DNA of 64,000 nucleotides. Source: Lysobacterales bacterium. Its GTDB lineage: Bacteria > Pseudomonadota > Gammaproteobacteria > Xanthomonadales > Marinicellaceae. A model generated the notes under the pieces. The model was not told the origin of the DNA, made no database searches, and worked only from the letters and a program-made list of their open reading frames with translations. Below, in pieces: positions 9,659-17,332 of the stretch; the first letter of the stretch is position 1, and each line of letters opens with the position of its first letter. A program made the position numbers and the translations under genes. Location of the stretch: the NCBI GenBank assembly GCA_027067055.1, contig JAMOMK010000032.1, positions 62,001-126,000 on the forward strand. The letters run 5' to 3'.

Positions 9659-10505
9659 TTTTTCTGATTAGATTAACACCATCAGGCATTGAGTTATCAA
9701 TACTGACCTCATAATCATTAAAACTACGTGCGACATCAACCTCGTCTTTGCGTTGAACCTTGATTTTATCAAACAAATCTGTGGCTGAGGCGTTACCAAG
9801 CATTGAATCATGTTTAAAAATATACAAACCTCTGGCACTCATTTCACCACGACTAGCAGAACGATCATGGTCAAACATTTGTTGTAGTGATTGCCAAAAT
9901 AATTCTAAGTCATCTTCTTTGAAACCAGTTTGTTGGGCTAAATGTGCTGACACAAAACCGTGACAGCGGTAGAGACCATATGGTACGGTGAATTTTCTAC
10001 CCATTGTTCGATTTTGACCGTCTTGGCTTTCTGCTTCTTTTTCAGTTGTAACAGCCATTCGGGTAATACTGTGTTCGGATGCAATAATTGGGTCAACTGA
10101 ACGTGAAAATGTTAATTGAACAGGGCCACGCACTTGTCCTGCATTTTTACCTGTACTCATTACTGCTCCAAATGTACGTACATCGTAATAATTTTCACAC
10201 ATCCATTGCCTAGCTGCTTCAATTTTATCCCCCTTGGTTTTTTCTTTTACAGAGTCTTGCTCATGTGACGCATCTATCATATTATTCAGGACACCTTTTT
10301 CTTTAATAAATATCTTTTTATTGGTATCGGTTTGTGTCATTTGGATAAAATTTCTGACTTTTCTTTTTAAACATACATCTGTGACTAAACCCATACCAGT
10401 CTCAGCATCCATACGTGGTAAATTACCAGCATCTGGATCGCCGTTAGGGTTGCCGTCTTTTACATCGAATAATAATACAAATTCATAACGATTATTTAAG
10501 TTCAT
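9651..10505 (-). CDS. cas7: Type I-C Cascade backbone subunit Cas7 (Csd2)
   Basis: RAMP-fold protein that polymerises along the crRNA to form the I-C effector backbone. 284 residues, normal for Csd2. The start '[20 protein letters not shown]' and following '[12 protein letters not shown]' are the family signature; further matches are 'VKRKVRNFI'-type basic helix and '[12 protein letters not shown]'. The gene overlaps cas8c by 4 bp upstream and cas4 by 8 bp downstream. Together with Cas5 and Cas8c it gives a complete minimal Cascade. Confidence 0.96.
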   Translation of the reverse strand: MNLNNRYEFVLLFDVKDGNPNGDPDAGNLPRMDAETGMGLVTDVCLKRKVRNFIQMTQTDTNKKIFIKEKGVLNNMIDASHEQDSVKEKTKGDKIEAARQWMCENYYDVRTFGAVMSTGKNAGQVRGPVQLTFSRSVDPIIASEHSITRMAVTTEKEAESQDGQNRTMGRKFTVPYGLYRCHGFVSAHLAQQTGFKEDDLELFWQSLQQMFDHDRSASRGEMSARGLYIFKHDSMLGNASATDLFDKIKVQRKDEVDVARSFNDYEVSIDNSMPDGVNLIRKIG

Positions 10506-12250
10506 TTTTCTTCTCCTTCTTTAGTTTTTTTAGTGTAAAAATCTTGTTTTTGGTGATAGTAACCAATAGCAAAAAGCCCTTGATTTTCTAGGTTCAAGTG
10601 CGATGGAAATTCAGGGATTTGAGAGAATATTTCACCAATTCTCTTTTCTGTATTTATTTTCCAACTTTGTTCTTTTAGTTTTTTAAGGTGATGTTTTGAT
10701 AATCTCATTAATGTACCAAATACAGATTTTGGTGTACAACTGGCACTACTGTAATATCTATCACCTATTGTGGCATTAATTCCTGGGTGTGAGTCTTGTT
10801 GTAATTTCTCAAGAACTGCAAATAATCTCCCAAGACTATAACCAATGCGTTTTTCTTCTTTATTTAAAGACATAGTTAATTTCCTCTGGTTGGGTTTCTG
10901 AATTTGATTTTTTCTGTTTATACAGGCTTTAATTGTACAGGCTCGGTAATAATCTACTTTTCCGAGTTCTGCCTTGATTCTTCTCAATGTAGCTTGTAAA
11001 AACGTATCAGGTAACATTGTATTTGTTAAAATAGCACGAACAACACTTGGTGCTAAGTTTGGTGGCACGTTGTCATCTTTGAATTGTAAAGCGGTATGCC
11101 TTAATAATTTCTTTAAGGATGGATAACCATAATGGTCTTGGCCTACAATCAATAAATCATCGAACCATTTTGCTATATTTTCAGCAAACTCTTTGACTGT
11201 CCCTTTTTTCCAATATGACACAACTACACGGGCAGAATTTGGAGTTAGACCAAGAACATAAAACTGTGTTTGTCCATCACTATCTATGTAAGCACCATTG
11301 TGAATGGAGTTAAAAAGAGCTTTTATTTCTCTTGTGCCTTTTTCTGGGTTATCAGGATTATCTGTGAAAATAGAGGTAAAGGTACTTTCTAATACATTCT
11401 CTTTTTCTGACCAACACATATAAGATGTTGCACCAATTCTAAATTTTGTTGCAGAATTTTTTCTCAACAAATGGTTGATTGCAGTAGTGTAATAAAAAGA
11501 AGATTCTCGACTTACAGGAAAATTAAAACCTTTATCTTTGCCATATGAGTTGTAGGCTTTATCATTGATTGATGCCAGTGGTGCTGGTTTTTGGGCTACA
11601 CCTGAGATATTATCATGCAACCTTGTTATACTAGTTTGTTCCCCTGTAATCAAGCAAATTCCATGTTTAACATCACTAGCTGGAATAGGTTGGTTTTTGA
11701 CCCATTCAATCACTTGTGGTGATTGGCAAACTAGATAAGATTTCCCTGCTAACTTAAATGCTAAGTTTGTACCATTCTTTTTTATACATTCTTGCCAATC
11801 ATCATGATTCTTAAGATTTTCAATTTCTTCAAGAGAATTTAGGAATAATGAAACAGCCTTGACTCCACTATCATTTGGTATATCATGACTAAGTATTTCA
11901 ACTAAGGATTTAAAACTTTCATACTGACGTTTTGCCGTTAATATGTCTTTTTCTGTAGGTTCTGCATCTGGCTTTGCTAATTTTGGTTGTGTTGTTATAT
12001 AGCCATAATGATCCCAAAGAATGTTAGCTGTTTCATATGATTTCCCTCCACTTCTTCCTTTTGTTTTTGGTACTCTTGCTACTTTGACAATTTTTTTCTT
12101 ATCTTCAATAGTTATATTGTGTTCTAGGTTGATAAATCTTCCATTCGAATCAATAACAATAGTATAGGGAATCCCTTTTTCCTCAAATCCAAAAGCAGGC
12201 AATTCATCCTTTTTACGGTGATAGTATTCACATAAGGCTTGTAATATCAT
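10502..12250 (-). CDS. cas8c: Type I-C Cascade large subunit Cas8c (Csd1)
   Basis: Large subunit of the I-C effector, known in the family to recognise the PAM and, through an internal product in studied systems, to supply small subunits. 582 residues fit the usual 570-620. The N-terminus '[22 protein letters not shown]' region is typical of Csd1, and a mid-protein '[22 protein letters not shown]' block and a C-terminal '[16 protein letters not shown]' end are also characteristic. ATGA overlaps connect it to cas5 and cas7. Its sequence is divergent, as is common, but context leaves little doubt. Confidence 0.95.
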   Translation of the reverse strand: MILQALCEYYHRKKDELPAFGFEEKGIPYTIVIDSNGRFINLEHNITIEDKKKIVKVARVPKTKGRSGGKSYETANILWDHYGYITTQPKLAKPDAEPTEKDILTAKRQYESFKSLVEILSHDIPNDSGVKAVSLFLNSLEEIENLKNHDDWQECIKKNGTNLAFKLAGKSYLVCQSPQVIEWVKNQPIPASDVKHGICLITGEQTSITRLHDNISGVAQKPAPLASINDKAYNSYGKDKGFNFPVSRESSFYYTTAINHLLRKNSATKFRIGATSYMCWSEKENVLESTFTSIFTDNPDNPEKGTREIKALFNSIHNGAYIDSDGQTQFYVLGLTPNSARVVVSYWKKGTVKEFAENIAKWFDDLLIVGQDHYGYPSLKKLLRHTALQFKDDNVPPNLAPSVVRAILTNTMLPDTFLQATLRRIKAELGKVDYYRACTIKACINRKNQIQKPNQRKLTMSLNKEEKRIGYSLGRLFAVLEKLQQDSHPGINATIGDRYYSSASCTPKSVFGTLMRLSKHHLKKLKEQSWKINTEKRIGEIFSQIPEFPSHLNLENQGLFAIGYYHQKQDFYTKKTKEGEEK

Positions 12251-12906
12251 CCTCGCACCTCCTGAGAGTTTCTTTTTGGCACTTCAATCACGCCATCTGA
12301 CATTGTGGCATTGTAAAACAATGGTTTAATATCGGATTTGTCGCTATAATCCATGTCATAAAGCATCCAGCCCAGTTCTTTGCTTACTGCAATAGGTGTT
12401 TTATTGTTGTTTTCATCTTCAATCAACTTAAAATCACAGGAAAACTCACGGCAGCCTAAGTAAGGTTGATTAAAACATTGTCCTTTTTTTGCTCGTCTTT
12501 TAAACATTTCGGCAAATTTACCTGCCGTTTCATTTACTCCTGCTTTTTCCGTCATGCTAAAACTGGCATACAAACGATAAGCTACATCTTTTAAAAATAA
12601 ACCAGCTCGTTGTTGTCGTTCTTTTTCGATAATTAAACTGGGTAATGCCCCTCCTTTCATCGCCGCACTAATATTGCGTGTAGAGAGAACCGCTCCCACT
12701 TCATTGCGGCGAATATTGACCCAATTGAATGGTTTTAATACTTCAATTTTATGAATATGCCATTGGATGGCTGGTTTCCATAAAATGGCTTCAAAAATTG
12801 CCCTAGCAGCTGACGGCGTAATGACATCATAACTTACCCGTTCAACTTTCATTTCTGGTCGGGTGAAACAAGCATAATCACCACTTACTTCTATACAAAA
12901 TCCCAT
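12247..12906 (-). CDS. cas5: Type I-C Cas5 (Cas5c/Cas5d), pre-crRNA endoribonuclease
   Basis: In type I-C, which lacks Cas6, Cas5 cuts the repeat RNA to make crRNAs and stays at the 5' handle of Cascade. 219 residues with the family opening 'IEVSGDYACFTRPEMKVERVSYDVITPSAARAI' region (motif around 5-36) and a basic stretch 'RRNEVGAVLSTRNI'. No cas6 gene is found nearby, agreeing with this role. It lies 12 bp after cas3 and overlaps cas8c by 4 bp. Confidence 0.95.
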   Translation of the reverse strand: MGFCIEVSGDYACFTRPEMKVERVSYDVITPSAARAIFEAILWKPAIQWHIHKIEVLKPFNWVNIRRNEVGAVLSTRNISAAMKGGALPSLIIEKERQQRAGLFLKDVAYRLYASFSMTEKAGVNETAGKFAEMFKRRAKKGQCFNQPYLGCREFSCDFKLIEDENNNKTPIAVSKELGWMLYDMDYSDKSDIKPLFYNATMSDGVIEVPKRNSQEVRG

Positions 12907-12918
12907 AATTCCTCCTGT

Positions 12919-15183
12919 TTAATAAACACTTTCTTGTGCGGTTAATAGTTTATCTGGTGTCTCCATTCCAAATAATTCACTATAATAACAATCTAACAGG
13001 ACAAACAGCCCTGCTTTCACATCAATACAACCATTTGCATGGCATATTTTTACTACACTTTCTGATAGGCTAATTGTGTATCGTTGTAATTTTTTATAAA
13101 CCCATTTTTGTAACGGATCTTTTTCTAATATATCCAACCATCGTTGAACTGGACTTTCTTCTTTACCCAATGGAATAAATGGTACAATTATGGATGTTCC
13201 ATTATTATCAATTAACCTGAATTTTTTTGCTGCTTCTCGAAATTGAATAGCCAAAGGTGCATCTGGACTACTTTGAGCTTTTAGTAAATCATTAATACCA
13301 TGTCTATCTTGATTGCCTTTGCTATTTAGTAGTGTGAAATATTGTCTAAAACTTTCAGGCGACAGAGGTTCTTTTAGTTTATTTGTTTCAATAAGCTCGA
13401 TGGTAATGTCTTCGCCTTGTTTTAAAAATCCAATGGTGGATGCCTGTTCAGGCTTAAACACAATGACTTTGCCGATTTTTAACTTACCTTCTCGATTACA
13501 CCTACCTGCGGATTGAGCAATAGAATCTAACCCTGCCATTGCACGATATACTACAGGGAAATCGACATCAACTCCTGCTTCGACCAATTGAGTACTGACA
13601 ACTCTAAGTGGACGTTTGTCACCTTTTCGCCTTTGCTCAAGTCTGTATTTTATTTTCTGAATAACTTCTGTGCGATGTTGGGCACACATGTTGGCAGATA
13701 AATGCAAATTATTATCGTCATCAATGAGTAATTCAAATAAATTCCTGGCATGCTTTCTGGTATTGACTATGACCAATACACAATCTTCAGTGGATATTTT
13801 CCTTGATAAATTTTCCCAAGATAATTTTGGTTCTGCATTATTCGGTAAATGCACTTTAACCCTTTTTAAGTCCATTGATAGTTGTGATGGATTGCTTACA
13901 ATTTCTCTAACATTGCTTAATCCCTTTAATAATAACTGACCAAATGTATCTTTGGATTTGGTTAATACTGGTTGTGTTGCTGTGCATAATACCCAAGTAA
14001 CACCAAAATAATCACTCATGTGTTGCATCATTTGGGTAATAGGTGCTTGGAAATCTCTCGGTATTTGTTGAGCTTCATCCAAAATAATGACACTGTTGAC
14101 AATATTGTGTAGCTTTCGGCATCTACTAGTTCGCGAGGCAAAGAGTGATTCAAATAATTGTACATTTGTGGTGACAATTAATGATGAATCCCAGTTTTCT
14201 GTCGCTAATCGTGCTTTGACATCTTCTTTTTTTGGGTCAACATCAAAATTACTGTGGTGTTCTAATACAACATCATCACCGACAAATTTTCTAAATACAT
14301 CTGCATTTTGTTCAATAATACTAGTAAAAGGTATTGCATAAATAATTCGGTCTTTATTTTGGACTCTTGCATGTTCCAATGCAAAAGCCAAGCTGGACAA
14401 TGTTTTTCCACCACCAGTTGGTACTGTTAAACTAAACATCCCTGATTTTTGTTTGGCAGCAGTTAAACACTCACTATATATTGTGTTGCGGATTTTATTA
14501 ATATCAGTTGATTGGCTACCTTTTCGCAATCTTGCCATTTCATTATTAAATCTTTCTTGAATGACAGCTAGGCTGATTGGCTTTTTTCTATACTTAGATT
14601 TTTTTTGGTTCATGTAGCTTTCAGTATCTAAAAAATCTGCATCAACTAAGCATGAAAACAATAATCGCATCCACAATGAAATGGCATCACTATTTCGGGA
14701 AATTTCAGGTAAGTCAGGGCATTTTGCATCTAATATTTCTTGTGGAATGTTTTCTCTAAGTGCTTCTTCATATTCTGCAACTCCTTCTTTTAGCCTATAA
14801 CTTAATGCTCCCCTGCCATTAACCCAATCAGGCAAACCTGCATGATGCCCTGCAATTAAATATGCAACAATATGCCCATACACAGGATTCAGTTTGTTAA
14901 TTGCAAGAATTGCACCAGCAGTTGAATGTGGTGCTCTTGTTCCGTTTTCTATATGAGCATTTTCTTTTTCATAACCAGATTGAATACGGATATAATCTTG
15001 AAATCTTTTCCGATATTTCCCTAAATCATGCCATTTACCAGTAATTTCTGCCCAATCTTCACCTATCAACCGTGCAAAACCTTTAGAAAGCTGTGCCGTT
15101 TTCATGAGATGTTCTGATAATTCGTGAACTTCTTCCCATTCGCCAGAATTATTGTTACGTGTTACATGTGCAATATATTTCAT
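12919..15183 (-). CDS. cas3: CRISPR-associated helicase-nuclease Cas3 (type I-C)
   Basis: Recruited by target-bound Cascade to unwind and degrade DNA. 754 residues with an N-terminal HD nuclease domain ('KWHDLGKYRKRF', HD at 52-53; further histidines in 'IAGHHAGLPDW') fused to an SF2 helicase: Walker A 'VPTGGGKTLSS' near 255, DEAQ box 'ILDEAQQIP' near 366, and motif VI 'IAQSAGRCNREG'. A strong ribosome site, GGAGG, lies 8-9 bases before the ATG at 15183, fixing the start. Nuclease and helicase motifs are intact. Its start overlaps the upstream unknown gene by 4 bp. Confidence 0.97.
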   Translation of the reverse strand: MKYIAHVTRNNNSGEWEEVHELSEHLMKTAQLSKGFARLIGEDWAEITGKWHDLGKYRKRFQDYIRIQSGYEKENAHIENGTRAPHSTAGAILAINKLNPVYGHIVAYLIAGHHAGLPDWVNGRGALSYRLKEGVAEYEEALRENIPQEILDAKCPDLPEISRNSDAISLWMRLLFSCLVDADFLDTESYMNQKKSKYRKKPISLAVIQERFNNEMARLRKGSQSTDINKIRNTIYSECLTAAKQKSGMFSLTVPTGGGKTLSSLAFALEHARVQNKDRIIYAIPFTSIIEQNADVFRKFVGDDVVLEHHSNFDVDPKKEDVKARLATENWDSSLIVTTNVQLFESLFASRTSRCRKLHNIVNSVIILDEAQQIPRDFQAPITQMMQHMSDYFGVTWVLCTATQPVLTKSKDTFGQLLLKGLSNVREIVSNPSQLSMDLKRVKVHLPNNAEPKLSWENLSRKISTEDCVLVIVNTRKHARNLFELLIDDDNNLHLSANMCAQHRTEVIQKIKYRLEQRRKGDKRPLRVVSTQLVEAGVDVDFPVVYRAMAGLDSIAQSAGRCNREGKLKIGKVIVFKPEQASTIGFLKQGEDITIELIETNKLKEPLSPESFRQYFTLLNSKGNQDRHGINDLLKAQSSPDAPLAIQFREAAKKFRLIDNNGTSIIVPFIPLGKEESPVQRWLDILEKDPLQKWVYKKLQRYTISLSESVVKICHANGCIDVKAGLFVLLDCYYSELFGMETPDKLLTAQESVY

Positions 15184-15764
15184 ATTAATTTACCTCCAAA
15201 ATATTTGACACAATTGCGAAACAACTTGTTTCGTAATTGGGCAACAGCTTGTTGCCCAATTTGGCTACAACTCGTTGCCAAATTATCCTGTACTGGTGGA
15301 CAAAATACATACCATTGTTTGACAACTCTCAGAATTTTATTAGGGAATCCATGAATTAAATCTGTGTTGAATTTAAGTTTAATTATCCTGTTTTTGCACT
15401 TCAACATATTTTTAACTATGGCATATTCGCCACAATAAGAACCACCAGTTAAACAGATCGAATTCGACCTGTTTGAAATAATTGTTTTTATTATTAACTG
15501 AAATGTTTTTAGATTTAAACTGTTATAAAAAACTGAATAGTAAAGAATATTTGCTCTGTTAGAGGTAAATATATTGCTAAAAACGAATGGGATGGAGATG
15601 ATCGTTGAATTATTTTTTTCTATTAAATGCAGCTTAATAGTAATTCTATTGAGTAAGTTTAAGAGGGAAAAATAAGCAACGAGGGTTACATTACCATCGT
15701 TTTTAGTAATGTATTTACCTCTACCTCTGTGGAGTATATGTTTTAAGTCAGTTATCGCTTCCAT
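15180..15764 (-). CDS. Unknown protein translationally linked to cas3
   Basis: I do not recognise this 194-residue protein. The frame is open further to a TTG at 15803, but the ATG at 15764 ('MEAITDLKHILHRGRG') looks more natural; no clear ribosome site is seen. It is rich in Ile, Asn, Ser and Leu, has several cysteines ('SICLTGGSYCGEYAIVKN' near 115), and no signal peptide or obvious helix bundle. Its TGA stop overlaps the cas3 ATG. Its last 35 codons are built from three 23-bp palindromic units, so the C-terminus may be an extension caused by repeat insertion. Such a long open frame in AT-rich DNA is unlikely by chance, but expression is unproven. Confidence 0.45.
   Translation of the reverse strand: MEAITDLKHILHRGRGKYITKNDGNVTLVAYFSLLNLLNRITIKLHLIEKNNSTIISIPFVFSNIFTSNRANILYYSVFYNSLNLKTFQLIIKTIISNRSNSICLTGGSYCGEYAIVKNMLKCKNRIIKLKFNTDLIHGFPNKILRVVKQWYVFCPPVQDNLATSCSQIGQQAVAQLRNKLFRNCVKYFGGKLI
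15212..15284. repeat. Three tandem overlapping 27-nt palindromes upstream of cas3
   Basis: Perfect or near-perfect palindromes at 15212-15238, 15235-15261 and 15258-15284 share their AATT ends, giving a 23-bp period. Centres read CAACTTGTT, CAGCTTGTTG and CAACTCGTTG. The second, arms TTGGGCAACA and TGTTGCCCAA, is perfect. Arm bases change in pairs between units, so the stems are kept. They lie 29-101 bp before the cas3 start codon on the coding strand. A diverged single relative occurs at 38976-39004. Confidence 0.8.
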
Positions 15765-15839
15765 TTTGCTAGTTTTATTTGTTAGTGGCTTGCAGTTTAA
15801 CAATGGTCATTCTCAAAACTTGAGAATGATAATTTTAAT

Positions 15840-15918
15840 TTGCGTATTTATTATAACATGGATGCACGGTTAAGTTGTTGTGCTACAATCGAATTTTCTA
15901 TATTGGGGTTCTGGTAAT
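15840..15918. mobile_element. Decayed end of a MITE copy
   Basis: GTGCTACAATCGAATTTTC followed by TATATTGGGGTTCTGG corresponds, with changes, to the right end of the complete MITE that follows (GTGCTATCATCGTACTTTC, TATATCGGGATTTGGG). The upstream GGATGCACGGTTAAG also aligns with its interior. The left half is absent or too diverged to see. It adjoins the complete copy, suggesting repeated insertion at this site. Confidence 0.5.
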
Positions 15919-15958
15919 AATAATTTTGAACTCTTTTTTAGGTCTAAATTTAAATAAA

Positions 15959-16121
15959 CCCAAATCCCGATATAGAAATGCGTTTGAGAGTGCAAGTAAC
16001 TGATGTGCATAGGAAATCAAGAAAAACTAAAGTCATCTCATTGGTGATGAAGCTTTTTCTGGGTTTTCTAGGTGCATCAAGGGCTTGTGCTATCATCGTA
16101 CTTTCTATATCGGGATTTGGG
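15959..16121 (+). mobile_element. MITE-like hairpin element, copy A (163 bp)
   Basis: Bounded by perfect 20-bp inverted repeats CCCAAATCCCGATATAGAAA. The interior is itself an imperfect palindrome, with GATGTGCATAGGAAATCAAG on one arm matching GATGCACCTAGAAAACCCAG on the other, so nearly the whole element can fold into one hairpin. Flanks are ATAAA and GTAAA, compatible with a worn 5-bp target duplication. A 160/163-identical copy lies inverted at 27819-27981. It carries no transposase, so it must be moved by an enzyme encoded elsewhere. Confidence 0.85.
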
Positions 16122-16139
16122 GTAAATGAGGTAATTATC

Positions 16140-16706
16140 ATGAAATTAATTAGTCGTTCTACACTAATGCAGGCACATGCTTTTTTGGCTGCTTTTATTT
16201 TGCCTGTTGCAATTTTATTTTTTGTGACGGGTGCTCTTTATACTTGGGGTATAAAGGGCAATTATGATGTGGCTACTCATGAATTACATCTTAGTGAGCC
16301 TATCCAAGATGACTTGGTGGAGCTTGTTACTTTAGCAAAAACAGAGTTGATTAAACAAGATAAAGGTGTGCCATCGGGTCAGGCTAAGGTTAAAAGAATT
16401 GGTTCCTCTTTTAGGCTAGAATGGACTGGTGCAAGTATGGATGTTATTTTGGAGCCAACATCACAGCCTTTGGTTGCTAAATTAGAAATCAAGCAAACAA
16501 ATTGGCATCGACAATTTGTACAATTACATAAAGCAAAAGGTGGTGATATATTTAAGGTATATGCTACGGTGTTTGCTATAGCGTTGTTGTTGTTGCTTGT
16601 TACTGGTTTTATTATGGCATGGCAAATGCCAAAGTTACGTAAGCTAACGCTAGTTTCAACATTGTTGGGCATAGCTGTGTTTATTGTCGTTGTTGCATAT
16701 AGTTAA
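16140..16706 (+). CDS. PepSY-associated inner-membrane protein
   Basis: 188 residues: one membrane helix at about 12-34 ('AFLAAFILPVAILFFVTGAL'), a periplasmic PepSY-like stretch, then two more helices at about 145-188. 'NWHRQFVQLHKAKGG' before the second helix is typical of the PepSY-associated membrane family, which often accompanies siderophore or metal uptake or respiratory functions; no such partner is adjacent. The frame is open upstream to 15978, but that part is the MITE; GAGG sits eight bases before the ATG at 16140, which I take as the start. Precise role unknown. Confidence 0.82.
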   Translation: MKLISRSTLMQAHAFLAAFILPVAILFFVTGALYTWGIKGNYDVATHELHLSEPIQDDLVELVTLAKTELIKQDKGVPSGQAKVKRIGSSFRLEWTGASMDVILEPTSQPLVAKLEIKQTNWHRQFVQLHKAKGGDIFKVYATVFAIALLLLLVTGFIMAWQMPKLRKLTLVSTLLGIAVFIVVVAYS

Positions 16707-16761
16707 TGCTGTTTTGTTGGCAAAAAGACACTGTTTATTCTTCTGAGTTTATTTGGTTAGG

Positions 16762-16838
16762 TTCCTGCCTTCGCAGGAATGACGGAGCTGTGTGGAATGA
16801 TGGAGCTGTGTGGAATGATGGAGTTGTGTGGGAATGAC
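16762..16838. repeat. REP-like hairpin with tandem 18-bp repeats (left of GIY-YIG gene)
   Basis: The hairpin TTCCTGC-CTTC-GCAGGAA at 16762-16779 is followed by three repeats of about 18 bp (units such as GGAATGATGGAGCTGTGT) ending GGAATGAC. A matching hairpin plus tandem block lies at 17229-17329 in the same orientation. This is the dispersed 'CTTCGCAGGAATGAC' REP-like family of many proteobacteria. The remainder of 16707-16926 holds only the inverted hairpin at 16880-16907. Confidence 0.8.
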
Positions 16839-16879
16839 TTTAGTGGAAAAAATATTGCATTATATGATTATAAACAAAT

Positions 16880-17256
16880 CCCGTCTTTCCTGCGTAGGCA
16901 GGAATCTCCTTGGGAGTCGCAGTTCATTATAAAATATCTTCGTATAAATCTTTCCAGTCAGGGTTTAGTTCTTCTATAAGTCTTATTTTCCAATTCCGTT
17001 TCCATACTTTTAATTGTTTTTCTCTTAATATTGCATCTTCCATAGTTTCATGGACTTCAAAGTAAACCAATTGATGACAGTTATACTTTCTAGAAAACCC
17101 TTCAACAGATTTTTCTTTATGTTGCCAAATTCGTTGTTGTAGATGACTTGTTACGCCGATGTACAATACTCCATTTGGTTTGTTTGTGATAATGTAAATT
17201 GCTGGTTTTTTCATGGTTTTATTTTGTTAGATTCCTGCCTTCGCAGGAATGACGGG
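16880..17256. mobile_element. GIY-YIG gene enclosed by 28-bp inverted REP-like ends
   Basis: The left end at 16880-16907 and the right end at 17229-17256 are inverted copies that agree at 26 of 28 positions. Each contains a TTCCTGC/GCAGGAA hairpin and has CCCGTC at its outer edge. Between them lies only the GIY-YIG gene. The layout resembles a compact mobile unit, comparable in form to REP elements flanking a RAYT transposase gene but with a different nuclease. Mobility is inferred; a target duplication was not found. Confidence 0.55.
16927..17214 (-). CDS. GIY-YIG family nuclease (small, UvrC-like domain only)
   Basis: 95-residue stand-alone GIY-YIG domain of the UPF0213/YhbQ-like group. 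'AIYIITNKPNGVLYIGVTS' supplies the two Tyr motifs (here YII and YIG), followed by the conserved Arg ('LQQRIWQHK') and Glu ('MEDAILREKQLKVWKR'). Such domains cut DNA with one metal ion, but the role of these stand-alone proteins is poorly known. The gene sits alone within inverted REP-like ends, and its 3' end is 20 bp from the left end. Active-site residues look intact. Confidence 0.9.
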   Translation of the reverse strand: MKKPAIYIITNKPNGVLYIGVTSHLQQRIWQHKEKSVEGFSRKYNCHQLVYFEVHETMEDAILREKQLKVWKRNWKIRLIEELNPDWKDLYEDIL

Positions 17257-17329
17257 ATTGTGTGGGAATGACGGGATTGTGTGGGAATGACGGAGCTGTG
17301 TGGGAGTGACGGGGTTGTTTTGGCATGAC
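17229..17329. repeat. REP-like hairpin with tandem 19-bp repeats (right of GIY-YIG gene)
   Basis: The hairpin TTCCTGC-CTTC-GCAGGAA at 17232-17249 is followed by about four repeats of GGAATGACGGGATTGTGTG, the last two diverged, ending GGCATGAC. It fills the gap between the GIY-YIG gene and the oxidoreductase stop. Same family and direction as the block at 16762-16838. Confidence 0.8.
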
Positions 17330-17332
17330 AAT

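Noticed and set aside
8029-15354. Plus-strand frames of 60-106 codons across the cas operon
   Set aside because: They are opposite to well-supported cas genes and show no family motifs.
15978-16139. 54-codon N-terminal extension of the PepSY-type protein
   Set aside because: This part is the MITE read in frame; a ribosome site and signal-like helix place the start at 16140.
16779-16979. 66-codon frame with 'SFLRRQESPW'
   Set aside because: Its sequence comes from REP hairpins and tandem repeats; such 'LRRQES' peptides are a known translation artefact of this repeat family.
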